This document shows positions 37,281 to 49,500 of a stretch of 64,000 nt of DNA, piece after piece. A program made the translations under genes and the position numbers. Location of the stretch: assembly GCA_026724425.1 (NCBI GenBank), contig JAIUCV010000009.1, positions 21,850,388 through 21,914,387 on the forward strand, given 5' to 3'. This DNA is from Erythrophleum ivorense. Taxonomy: Eukaryota; Streptophyta; Magnoliopsida; Fabales; Fabaceae. How positions within the stretch are numbered: position 1 is the stretch's first letter; each line of letters starts with the position of its first letter. The notes under the pieces were generated by a model. That model was not told where the DNA came from. It was given only the letters and a program-made list of their open reading frames with translations, and did not search any database.

Positions 37281-39626
37281 CTCTGAGAACCCTGGGAAAC
37301 TCAATTTTACTATTAAAAACTCCTTCCTTTAAGTTTCTAAACAATTGCCTAAAATTACAAAAATGCAATTATGTTTTCGGATAATTTCATTTAGCTATCC
37401 TAGCTTTGGTTTTAGAGCATTTTTAAATTTATATCCTCATTTTTAGATTCTAGATTATTATTCTAATTTCATTTAGCCTCTATTCCTTTAATTTTGGGAT
37501 TTTCCTTTTACAACTCATCGGTTTTGGTCTAGTTCTAGAGAGATCGGGTATTATAGTCAAATTGCAAAATCTTTAATATTTACATTCAAAAATGATATAT
37601 ACATCATAATCCCATGTTTTTAAATGTGTGGGAAGGGTTACATCTTAAAATATTCATGTACATCCCAAGATGTGCAACAAAATACACTAAAACTATTGTC
37701 AAAATATAGCATCTCATGCTCTTTGGTCTCTATCTTTTCTTCCTTGATGGTTGCCTAGACTTGGTTAGAAAAAATATAGAGAGGAATGAGATTCTAAATG
37801 TAATACCATATTAAGATAGCATAAGTTCGACATCAAATATGCTTATAACATCATTTTTCATATATTTTTCACTTTTAGCGATGGAAAATACTGTCATTGA
37901 ATGTCAAATTAATTCATTTTTGCTCAAATGAATCATTTCAACTTACCAAACTCATATTTCATCCTTAATACACTTGTTTACATAGAAACATCACAAAAAG
38001 AAACATGAAATTTGAGTTTAAGGTCAAGCATCACATATTAGAACCATTTCTCCATTTTCATGTCATTTTATAATTTTTTCCAAAATTTCAAAATTTTATA
38101 TCTTGAGCTAGAGAGCTCTAAATCATGCAAATTAGAACTCTATAGAAAGCTTAAGATATGAATTAGTAACTATAAAAATCCCAAATCACAAAAAATTCGT
38201 TTGGGCTACAAAACTCTAATACAACAGTATCACTATTAGTTTTTTATGCATGTACAGACTTGAAATTTTGGAATTTCATATCTTGAGTTATACAACTCCA
38301 AATTGCATGTTCTTGGGCTGTGGAAATATTATGATTCCAACTATATGCCTGTAAAATTTCATGATCATTGGAGTTCATTTGGCCCTTCAAATCCTAGAAA
38401 ATCAGATCTGACCAAATGAACAGTGCACCATAAATTGCCAACTTTGGAAACTCATAAGAAATTCTATAGAGCTCCAAAAATTATATTCTTTAACTTTCCC
38501 AAAATATCTAAATAAGATCTATATGCCTGCCAAATTTCATCCCAAAATTCATCAATTTGTTCTAGTTTTGGTTCAGGGGCAAAATATGACTCCTTTTATT
38601 ACCAATTTGATTTCAAATGGTCCATAATGGCTTCTACTTATATAAGTGACCATTTGAGCATGCCCAACATAACATTTACAGCATATATAGCCATCATAAT
38701 AGGGCTAAAACCTCATAGAACTCAAAACCACTCTCTCATTTGACCTTATACACACACTTTCCATAGGACATACATAACGAAAATTCACATTCTTCTATAT
38801 ATGCTTCCAAATATGGTTCATATATCATAATGTCATACATGTTCGCATGAGTGAGGGTTCACATTCCATAATTACTATATACATACATACTTTGACATTA
38901 AATTACACAAAATCCTATTTTATTATCAAAGTGACATAAATTAAGCTTCTTGGCCTCCATTCTTTACTCTATGAGAATTCCTTAGACAAGGTTATATATA
39001 AAGTGGGGAAAGTGAGATTCAAAGAATCCTAATAGCTCATTCACCCTTTCAAGAATACACATATGACATTTTATCAAGTCAAGAAAGTAAGTATGCATCC
39101 AATGCTTCCAATTATCAAACATAGTTACATTTTCAAAGTCATATGAATTTATCAAGGTCAAGAGTAAGCTTTAGGGTCTTTCGGTCTAACCTCACCCAAT
39201 TATATAGGACTTTTGAATTAACCTCACTTATTTTAGAGATTTTTAACTTAGCCTCACTCATTTCCTAAGACTTTTGGCCTTGTCTCATCCTTACTTAAGG
39301 GCTTTTGGCTTCACCCTATCCAATTCAAGGGACTTTTAGCACAACCTCACCCATCAAGAGCTATAACACATTTTCAAAGTAATTAAAGAAGTATAATGGT
39401 ACCAAAGCATTAAACCAATAACAATAGATATGTTTCATTGTTTAAACATATTTACAAGCAATCAATGACAATCAGACAACTAATATATGCATACAACAAT
39501 GGATGAAGAGCTATCTTGAGTCAAAAAGCACAATTCCCTTCCTTGGTTTCTAGCTCCTTAGTTCTGCCTCACACACACGCCTAGGAGAGGCTTGATTTGC
39601 TTGTCCTAGAGATATCAAATAAGACA

Positions 39627-42600
39627 TGTCAAACTATCACATATCATATGCTATAACTTACTATGTAAGAAAACCTTGTATTGCTGACAGAAAATCTGCT
39701 CTTGAACTTTGTTGACAAAATATTATCTTAGCCTTTAAATTATTTTGAATTAATGCTAACTCATCCTTAATAAACTTGCTCAACTAGAAATATCACAAAA
39801 GAAGCATGAAAATCAGGTTTAAGGCCAAGAAACACAAGTTAACACAAGTACACCATTCCATGCAATTCTATAATTCTACCACTAGTTTCAAAAATTCATA
39901 ACTTGAGCTAGAGAACTCCAAATCATGCAAATTAGACTTTCTGGAAAGCTTAGAATATCATCTAAGTACTATTAAAATTTTAGATAAAAAAAGATCATTT
40001 GGCCCATGAAACTAATGAAATAGTAACCTGGGTCTATTTCTCATACTACAACAGACATGCAAATTTAAAAATTCATGTCTCACTGTACAGAGCTCTAAGC
40101 TTTTGAGTGCTCTCAGTGGCTATCAAAAGCTTATAATGCCAACTACATGATTGAAAATTTTCATGAGCATTAAATGTCATTTGGCCCTTCAAATACACTG
40201 AAAACCAGATTGCCTAAATAAATAATGTATTGACAGTTTTCTGCATAATTTGGCCAATTTTAAAAAATCATAAGATATTTTGTAGAGGTCAAAAAATTAT
40301 AATCTTTGGCTTTGTGAAATATTCGTAATGAGATCTATATGTTTGCCAAAGTTTATGCCAAAACTCATTCATTTGGTATGATGTTGGTTCAGGGGCAAAA
40401 TATGGCTTATAATAGTAACCATATGGCTCCAAATGGTATCAAATGGCCTCCTAGATGAACCATGACCATTTGAGCAAGTCTAAAAGTTCAAATATAGCAT
40501 GTAGAAGCATCATAACAAGTCTAAATACTCATGAAACTCAAATTCACTATCTCGCATGTTTTATACATAAGCACACCATGGCTCAAGGATGTCAAAATCA
40601 TGCATTCTCATACATTTGGCTCCAAATTCATTACATATAACATATTCATATACTTTTACATATGCTCAAATGATTACATCTCATATATAACTTGTACATA
40701 TATACTTTAACATTAAATTACATAAAAAACTATACTATTGTCAAAGTATTACAAATTATGCTCTTTGGCTCCCATTCTTTGCTCCATGAGCTTCACCTAG
40801 ACAAAGTTAGATGGAAAGTGGGGGAGAGTGAGATTCAAAGAATCCCAATATCTCTTTTTCCCTTTCAAGTAGGCATAAATGGCATATTATCATGTCAAAG
40901 AACACAAGCATGCACCAAAAGATTCCAAGAATCTAATATAAACATGTTTTCAAGATCACATAAACATGTTAAGATCAAAATCAAGCTCTATGGACTTTTG
41001 GTTTAGCCTCACTCATTTTCTAGGGACTTTTGACTTAGCTTCACTCATTCCAAGAAACTTTTGACCTTGTCTTATCTATTTCTAGGGACGTTTGGCATCA
41101 CCTCACTCATTTCAATGGACTTTTGGCATCACCTTACCCATTAAGAGCAAAGTCACATTCCAAACACAAATCAAGAAGTATAACGGTACCATAGCATCAA
41201 ACCAATAGTATAATGGTACCATAGCATCAAATCAATAGCTAAAGGCAAGTTTCATGATTCAAACATATATACAAGCATTCAATGACAATCAAATAACTAA
41301 AAAATGCATACAAGAAAGGATGGAGAGCTATCTTGGTTCAAGAAGCACAACTTCCTTTGATTCCTTTAGGATCTTGGTTTGGCCTCACACACACACTTGG
41401 GGGAGGCTTGGTTTGCTTAGCCTAGACACTTCAACTAAGACACAATAATATCAAGGGAACCGTTTCTAGCTCACATAAACTCTGCACAAGCTATTTCTAG
41501 TTTATGTCATGCTTACAGTTCTATACAAGTGCATAATGAAGCAACTCACATAACTTATGATCTTGGCTTTAATTTCTCACTTAATCTAAGTCACATGACT
41601 CCATTTAAACTCATTTGAGTCATTATAAGCTCAATTTAAGGAGCCTAACACTGATTTGCCTTTTTATGTATAAAAGGAACCTAAACTTTTAACTTTCAAA
41701 ATATAGTTTCTAAATTCACACTAATGGTTCCTTTAGTGTCTATTATTCTTTTCTAGGCCATTTCTATCCTTGGAATCAAAGAAAATTCTCCCTAGGTACC
41801 ATCTCCCCTCTTTGGCTAAGACATAGAACATATTGAGAGCCCATGGGGTTTTGTTAGTTTTCCTAAGAAATTTGCCACTTGTGAAGTTTTTTAGATGTCT
41901 TGAGAACTCAAACATACTCTTACATAAGTTAAATTACCCTTAGAAAGTTTCATAAATTCCTATGTGCAATCACAACTCTAACTTCCATAATTTAATTTCT
42001 AAAGCTTTTCTTTTGGTTCTAATTGCATATTCTTACCCTTATGCTCCAAAACCCCAAATCCTATCAAGTTTGGATCAAAACAAAGTCCCTTACATATATC
42101 CCTAAATTTGGCCGAAACATAAAGGAAGAGAAAAGCCAAGAAGAAGCAATTTCTCATAGCAAAGCTTGCCTTATTTTCAAGCTTTTCACGAGAGCTTTCA
42201 CAAGTTTCCAAGAATTCTTCCAAACTCTCTTTTTCTTCTACTGAACCAACCACAAAGCATATCCAATTAAGTCACTAAAACCATAAGAAGAAAGAGAAGA
42301 AAGAGAAGAAGAAGTTTAATAAAAGGAGAAGCATGAAAAAAAAGACAATTTCTTTCACTTTTCAAGCTTGGTTTCCTCCCCCTTTGCTCCCTCTTGGGGT
42401 GCCTCTTAAAGCTAGTTCTATTTCTATTTCAGAGTGCAAATGAGTCAATTAAGATGGAAGGCAGAAATGGGATGTTATTTAAGCAGTGGAAGACCATTTA
42501 TATTAATTCCCAAAATTCCAACTATGCCTTTAAACTTTGTTTTCTCTGTTTGAGCTCATTTCAACTCTTTTTTTAGTATCATCTTTTCTATCAAAAAATT

Positions 42601-43024
42601 TAGGTCCTCTAATTCATAAAATGCCTTTGGTTTCGCGCAAATTGGATTTAAAACCTTATCGAACGGTCTGGTCAAAGTTTTAATCAATTAACACTCTAAA
42701 ATCTAAACTGAAAGAACTTTGACCATTTTGGGAGTTCCTATGAATTTTAAGGCCTCTGATAATCCCGAGAAACTCAATTTTTTCATTTAAAATCCTTCTT
42801 TTGAGTTTTCTAAAAGTTATCCAAAATTACCAAAATGCCATTAGCCTCTGTAACTCTCTATTTGACCATTTTAGCTTCGATTCTGGGCTAACCTTAAGCT
42901 TTAAACCAGATTTTAGATGTTCTAATCAACATCCTAATCTTATTAGCCTCAATTTGCTTTGCTTTAAGTATTCCAATATCAGTTTATTGAGTTCAGTTTA
43001 GTTTCTAAATTAATGGATATTATA
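39627..43024 (-). mobile_element. B-family solo LTR (B2), complete
   Basis: A minus-oriented LTR of 3398 bp with TSD AGACA (39622-39626) / AGATA (43025-43029), one mismatch, inside Z. It starts TGTCAAACTATC at the left and ends GGATATTATA at the right. The hairpin is at about 40828-40852. A 30-bp tandem duplication lies at 41178-41237. It inserted into its own family: B2 is an LTR within an LTR of the same type and orientation. That explains why the flanking sequence (39,000-39,600) and the interior (40,800-41,400) look like a tandem repeat. Confidence 0.83.
41178..41237. repeat. 30-bp tandem duplication in B2
   Basis: Two adjacent 30-bp units (41178-41207 and 41208-41237) containing GGTACCATAGCATCAAA, differing at two bases. 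B3 and Z have one unit at this place. Confidence 0.85.
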
Positions 43025-44581
43025 AGATACATATGCATCAATGGAACCATCTCTTGTAATGTCTAGTTTTCGTCAAACGACGAAAGTGGATACATTTTCA
43101 AAGCAAGTCCCCTGAGATGAATTAGTTAAGGCCCTAAAAAATTTATGTAGCATTGTAGACTCTAAAAAATGAGAATCCCAAGCTTAGACGAAAAGAAAAA
43201 TAAAGTTATAATGAAGAAATGAATTTTAACAAAACGTTGATGAAATGTAGTAGCATTTTCATAATTTCGAATAAATTTTAGAATTCTCACAAGAGGGCTT
43301 TAAAATAGAAAATTTGAGTTGCCCAGGGTTCTTAAAAGCCCTAAAAATCATAGGAAGTCCCTGGACAGTTAAAACCCCTCATGTGTAAGTTTTCTAACGT
43401 TAGTTGACTCGAGCTTTGACCCTTTCATTCGAGAAGGTTTTACCTCTGATTTAAGTGATTCTAAAAGTATTTTATAAAATTAGGAATCTAAATTTTATGA
43501 TGAAAAAAAGGGTTCTAAAAAAGGAGTTAAAACAAACCGGAAACGAAAATGCCAAGACAAAGGGATAAAATTAGAATTTTTGAAAACTATTTCTTAACCT
43601 AGCTATATTTATAGCCCATGCCCTACCTCCTCCTTCATTTAGCCACTTTTGTTTCTGCCCTAAACCAAAGAAGAGAGCAATGGTTTGAGGTGCACAAGAA
43701 GGAGAAGAAAGAAAGGAGAAAAACAAGGAAAATGGTATGGATTTTCTTGGATTTTCATGCTTTCTCTTTAGCAAACTCCTTCTCCTCCATCTTCCCTTCT
43801 TTCCTATGGTTTTATTAAAGTTCTTGAATCTATTTTGAGGGCAGAAAAAAGGAGACATTTTAGATTTGACATGAGGAAGCCAAGGAAGGTGAAAAACAAG
43901 CAAGAAGAATTAAGGAAATCAAGGTATTTTGTCATCTCCATGCTTAATCTTCCTCCCTCCTCCTCTTGTGGGTGGTTCGACCTAGGTAAGGCCAGCCTTA
44001 AGGGGTTGAGTGTTGTAACATTCGATTTTTTGAAAATCTAAGAAAAAGTAAAGAAACGTGAGAAATGTAACATATGGTTTCTCCGTCAACGTACGAAATT
44101 CACCAGATATGAAAGGAAGTCCCCCAAATAGAATAAATTAAGGTCTAATAAAATTAGAATAATATTCTAGACTGTAAATAATGATGAGTCAAAGCTAGAG
44201 GTGCCCTAAAATTGGGACTAAAATAGATGAAAAAAAAGAGATTAGAAAAAGGCCCCGAAGAACCTCCAAAGTCAAGTATGAAGGAGCCAGGGACTAAAAT
44301 GTAAAGAAAAGTTATATGTCGGGCAAAATGTATAAATTGCCCTAAAGTTCAGGGAACCCTAGTTTCACCCTCTATTCATGGCTTTAAGCACAAATATTAA
44401 AAAATCGGGCAAGAATCTCAAAAATCCGTGACTCACGATTAAACTCAGTTTGATGAGACGGGTCCAATAATGCCAAGTTGTCCAGATGGCCGAGCGGGAT
44501 CCGGTTTGGGATCTGGTTAGCCAGATCAGTAGCCATGAGTAAAATAGAAAAAGAAAGTTGTAACAACTATAGAAATAAAAA

Positions 44582-44590
44582 TATATAAAG
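44582..44590 (+). promoter_or_regulatory. Possible TATA box of S1
   Basis: TATATAAAG lies 569 bp from the LTR start, in an otherwise plain stretch. The equivalent site in S2 (about 60460-60480) has lost the TATA core, so activity, if any, would be restricted to S1. Weak evidence. Confidence 0.25.
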
Positions 44591-45003
44591 GGCTAAGAAA
44601 CCTTGAAGGAGTTTTAGGGATAGAATTGCAGTAAAGGAAAAATTTATAGCACAATCATAATATAGAACGATGAAAATTACACCTATAGACCCGGGTGTCT
44701 GATTGACACCAAAATTTATGAGGATTGAGTTTAAGGGCCCCTAACCCATGTTTGAAGCTTAATATGGCCAGAAAGCAGAGGAAATAATATTTATAAATTT
44801 TAGAAAGTCTAAAGGTATGTATTGTACTGTAAAACCTTAATTGGGCTCAGACAACGATGTTACACTGCGTAAGGCCTAATAGCTGATTCTAAAGGCCCAA
44901 AAAGAGAAGAGAAGATATAATTAGGGTTTTAGAGAAGATGAAACCCAAATATAAATATAAAATGAAAGGAAGAGAAGAAAATGATTTTAGTTATGTTAAA
45001 GAA

Positions 45004-45083
45004 TTAACCATGGTTAAGTTAGAAACTAACTATGGTTAAGTTAAAAGTTGATCATGGTTGAGTTAAGAAATTAACCATGGTTA
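45004..45083. repeat. Cluster of AACCATGGTT palindromes (S1)
   Basis: Four units about 22 bp apart: TTAACCATGGTTAA, ACTATGGTTAAG, GATCATGGTTGAG and TTAACCATGGTTA. The two outer units are perfect dyads; the inner two are decayed by single changes. Confidence 0.8.
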
Positions 45084-45643
45084 CTCTCCATAACTTAAGG
45101 GCTAAGGCAAGGCTTCCAAGTGTGTGGCCAAGAATTTTTGGAAGAAGATATTTAGTTATGAAATTAGAAAATCAAAAGAAAAAAAGAAATGGAAGGTTAA
45201 GATTTGATCTTGAAAAGGTTGATCCAAGGGTCCAAATTTAGTATGACCATTTAACTTCATTAGATTCATCTTCTTCACCTCCATTCCACCATTTTCACGC
45301 CACACACAAGGAAGAAAGAAAGAAAAATGTGAAGAGAGAGGGAGAGGGAGAAAAAGTGGAAGATGAAGTGAAACCAAGCAAAACTACCATTCACCAAATT
45401 TCTCCATCTTCTCCATCCTCCAACCATTTCCTCCAAAGGGCAGCTGCATATTCATATTTTCTTCAAGGTGAAATGTTGATCTAAGTGGGAAGAAAAAGGA
45501 TTTTAGTGTGAGAAAAGCAAAGGAAGCAAAGCTTAAGCTTAAAGAGTAAGTTTTCTCCATCTTATACTTATAAATCTCATGCTTTAAGCTAGATTTGTTA
45601 AACCCTAGCTATGAGTTATTTTTGGACAGCATATGAATTATTA

Positions 45644-45711
45644 GAAATGGAGTTTATATGTTGAATATGAAGGCCTTGAAATGAAGCTTATATGTTGAGC
45701 ATGAAGGCCAT
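45644..45711. repeat. 34-bp tandem duplication in S1
   Basis: Two adjacent 34-bp units (45644-45677 and 45678-45711) sharing TTATATGTTGA and ATGAAGGCC. The same duplication is present in S2 (about 59330-59398), so it predates the divergence of the two copies. Confidence 0.8.
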
Positions 45712-46313
45712 ATGAGCTTAGTTATTGTTGTTATGTGCTGAAACTTTAGAAAACACAAAGATTGTAATTTTTGGAAAAATAGAAAGCATGGGGAGATGCT
45801 GTCCGAATTTTCCCAAAATTTTTATGGTGTTTTCTTGATGTCCTAAAGTCATGTATACCAAATTTCAAGTCCTAAAACATAAAGGAAAAGGTTATGGAAT
45901 TTTTAGAACCAAAGAAACGCACCTTGAGCCTAAAACGGAGATAGATTATGTGATGACCAAAACGTGATGTTGGGGCTGGAATTTGATGATTTTATCCATT
46001 CCAATGGATTCAAAAGGGTGTTTTTAGCTAGGAATACCTATGGGAAAGCCCCCAAAGCTCATGGGATAAAATTCCTAAATTTTGGCTAAGAAATATATAC
46101 TATTCGGCCATAGTGAATGGGAAGGGAAGGAGTTAGATTTTTCTAATTTCAATGGTCTCATTAAGTTTAAAAGGGGTCATCCTATTTTAGAACTTAAGGT
46201 TTATGTGTTGATTGTAATGAATCATCATTATGATTATATGGTTTGATGTTGTTTTGGGAACTCCAAAAGCAAGTAAACCAAGTCCCAAGGATTGAGGAGC
46301 AAAGTTTGCTAAG

Positions 46314-46577
46314 GTAGTAGTTTTCCTCTCTCTTTCTTTAAGCTTGTATGTTTGTATAATGATAAGTGGTATGCTATATCAAGTTTTCATTTATGTTATA
46401 AGATGAGATATGTATGCTTAGATTGTGCTTAGCCTTATATGAAATCCCTTGTATTACTATGTGGTATATGGCATGTTGATTGGCATTATGTTATGTACTT
46501 ATATACTTGCTTGTAAATGAGACTGGTTTACTACTACTGAGATTTCATAATCTCACCCTAAATATAACCCATACTAG
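46314..46577 (+). other. Intron-like module in S1
   Basis: Donor-like TAAG/GTAGTAG at 46314 and acceptor-like ATACTAG/GTTC ending at 46577; at 264 nt this is the shortest version. The hairpin 46538-46555 again lies just before the acceptor. Confidence 0.3.
46538..46555 (+). other. Conserved LTR hairpin in S1
   Basis: TGAGATT-TCAT-AATCTCA, a 7-bp perfect stem with a 4-nt loop. The loop and flanks differ from those of the A and B families, but the stem is kept. Confidence 0.72.
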
Positions 46578-49500
46578 GTTCGAGTTCAAGTAAATAAAGG
46601 GGCAAAGGATGTGGAAGCATAAATTGTGGACTTTACTTTTATGTATCACATTTTGTCATGTAATTAAATATTTTAGATTACTGCGTGTATGAGTTATGTT
46701 ATGATATTGTAAGGTACTCAGGTATGGAATGGAAAGTCATGAATATAATTAGCCCTTGAGTAAATAAAATATGACTGGTGAGACTAAAATGTAAAAATGC
46801 ATCTGCTTGTATAAAGACAAAATAATAATAATATGTCAAGTGAAGGGATAAAACTGTCTAATTTGTTGTAGGGGCAACTTTATATGAATTCATATGTGCT
46901 CCGCTAAGTAAGCATTTTTCCCGTGTAAAGGGCTTAGAGAGCTTGAAGTAGAGCCCTGAACCGACCTCATACGATTTTTCTATAATTAATTATGTATTTT
47001 CAAAGTTAGATAAGAATTTGGAAATGACTAAATGAATAGTGAAATTGTATGAGAAAGTTTTAAAATGAAAAATTTTTATCAGTTTAGGTTTCTGTTGACT
47101 TTATATGAGGTAATTGTAGTAGGAAAAATGTTATAAAATAAGGCATGACAAGTGTCTAGCTAAAGCAATGATGAATCTTAAGAATTTAAGGGAGGAGAAC
47201 AAGAATATGCAAAGATAATAACAAAAGAACCATTAGATTTAAAGATAGAAAACTTAGGGTTTCAAGAGTCCCTTGTAAATTCTGATTTAATACAATGGTT
47301 CCTAGACCTAAATAAGTGTTTGGATGAGCTCCTAAGATCCCTAGAAGTCTCCTCACATGCATCTTCCATCAAGAAAACAAAGAAAACTCCAAGGGTGCCA
47401 AGAAGAAGCATAGCCTCAGCCTAAGAGACTTAGGGCACCTAGGGGAAGTTTTAATTTGTTCCAAGCTTATTTTTGAGTCATATATGATGGAAGAGGATGA
47501 GAGGAAGCCTTGGAAAAATTTTAGAAATCATAGAAAGTGAGATGGCATCATAGGTTCCATATTATGGCCTAAAGAAACAACATATAGTTAGGCTCCTTGT
47601 TTAATTACATGATAGCTCCAAGAGGTCTAAATGGGGTCAAAAATCATAAACGAAAGGAAAGCATGGAGCCTAGAACTCAAATGATAGATGTTGCTTCATT
47701 CGGTGCATTTAAGAACCATAAATGAACCATAAGACAAAGTTAGTGTTCCAAGTAAATAGGTAGCTTTAGGAATAGCTCTAAGAGCATAATTGGTTCCTAT
47801 TTTGTGTATTTAGGCCAAAGGAAACAAGCCTCACATCATTGTGAGTGTGTGGCCAAGGAAGGGAGTACATTTCCAAGAGAAAAAGTGTGCTTGTGTGGTA
47901 AAGATAGCTCTCTCTACTTTCTCTCATGCATAGATAAATGTTTGCCTTGTCTTGAATGTGTGCATGTGTGTTTTAAGCCATGAGAAAGTATTCTAGCATG
48001 CATTCATATGCCATTGTACCATAATGTTATTTTATGCATTCAAGGAACACTTTGTGTATTTGCTTTGGTTTACTTGAGTGTGGTGAAGCTAAGAACCCTT
48101 AAGAATGGTTGAGACAAAGCTTAGAGTCTCCCAAGAGTAAGGCTTAGTTCAAGGCCTTTAAGAAAACGAGTGAGGCAAGCCCAATAACCTTGAAGAGAAT
48201 GGGTGAGGCTAATCCACTTACCTGACAAGCTTATGTATGCTTTGTATGACTTGTTCAAAGGCCAAGAATGCTTCTTGAATGATCACACCTCCATTATGCT
48301 CATGCATGCATTTTAATTGCATTTTTTATGTATGATTGAAGGGAGATGAGCTATTGGGATTCTTTGAATCTCATCCCTTCCTCTCCAATGTCTTAATATG
48401 CTAAGTGAATCAAATAGGCAAGGTAATGGAAGCCATCAAGTTGGAAGATGAGAGTTTGACAAAGATTTGTTTTTATGTTCATTTTATAGCCACATGGATG
48501 ACATATGATATAATCCCATAGTGGAAATGCTGTATAATCATTTAAACACATGTAAATATAAAAAATATTTGATGTATGTATGGAACTTGATGCCAAATGA
48601 ATAATATTGTAGTTTTTGGACATTGGATGGCAATATAAAATATATGTCTTCTTGTGCATGGCATGGGGTGAGAAAGTGATTTTTTAATTTTTGGGTTTAT
48701 GCACCTTTGAGACATATTTAGTAGGCCATTTTGGTGCTTTCCAACATGCTTAAGCGGCTATGGTTGCCATAGAAACCAAAATGGGCCATTTGGACCCCTT
48801 ATGAGACATAAAAGTGACTATTTTGCAACCCAATGTTAATATCTGACCAAATGAACGATTTTGACCATGAAATTTGGCATGCATATAGATCTCATCTAGA
48901 GCTTTTGAGGAATCCAAAGATTAGATTATTTCGAGCTCTGTGAAATTAATTATGATTTTTCAAAGTTGGCATTTTTTTGCTAAACTGATGCAAACACTGT
49001 TCATATGGTCAGTTGCTTGGACTGTGTCATTTAAGAGCCAAATGGTGTCCAATGCTCATAAAATTTTACAAACATAAAATAAACATAACAATATTTCCAT
49101 GGACATTTAGATCAGCCCAATTGGACATTTGAGCAAGGAGATATGAATTTTTAAGATTGGAGGTTAGTACTAGTAGTGACAGGCGACCTCTGGTACTATT
49201 CCATCAATTTTCGGTGGGCGAAACGCCTCTGTTTTAGTCTAAATTTATTTTTAACATATATTAGACATCTGTAGATTTCCAAAATAGTAAAGTATGCATG
49301 ATTTTGATTTTTTTAGAATTATTTATGATTTTTCAAAATTCATAACAGTAATATGAAAATTCAATCCGAGGCTGCATTCTTGAATTTCATGTGTACACTT
49401 CATTTGCACGAGTTCTAGGCCACTTCTTGAGATGATTTTGAGTTGCATGTGTGTAATTAAATATGAGAATGAGATAAATGAGTTCATATGATCCACGAGA

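Larger units (their letters stand above)
24145..37555 (-). mobile_element. LTR Y (B-like solo LTR) with three nested LTRs
   Basis: Minus-oriented, flanked by exact TSD GTCAA (24140-24144 and 37556-37560). The left end is TGTCATACTTAG and the right end GGGTATTATA (TATAATACCC on the minus strand, one base from TGTAATACCC). It is interrupted by C1 (25557-28497), F (28622-32196) and B3 (33926-37280); without these and their TSD copies it is about 3525 bp. Its hairpin, 28507-28526, is the most perfect in the window: a 9-bp stem with a 2-nt loop. The remaining Y pieces are 24145-25556, 28503-28621, 32202-33925 and 37286-37555. The 129-codon frame at 23886-24275 crosses the X/Y boundary and is spurious. 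Confidence 0.82.
44014..47150 (+). mobile_element. S-family solo LTR (S1), complete
   Basis: A plus-oriented LTR of 3137 bp with exact TSD AGTGT (44009-44013 and 47151-47155), inside E2. It starts TGTAACATTCGA and ends AAGGCATGACA. Its first ~130 bp resemble the 5' end of A-family LTRs (GTTTCTCCGT...TTCACCAGATAT) before the two diverge. A TATATAAAG sequence at 44582-44590 may be its TATA box, an AACCATGGTT palindrome cluster lies at 45004-45083, a 34-bp tandem duplication at 45644-45711 and the hairpin at 46538-46555. The inverted sister copy is S2. A 60-codon antisense frame (44384-44566) has a counterpart in S2. Confidence 0.88.

Noticed and set aside
37278..37560. Two closely spaced LTR starts taken at first for a pair of LTRs of one element
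   Set aside because: They are the right ends of B3 (37280) and of its host Y (37555), each with its own TSD.
39000..41200. Apparent direct repeat of about 1.8 kb
   Set aside because: Explained by B2 inserting into Z, a member of its own family, with TSD AGACA/AGATA.
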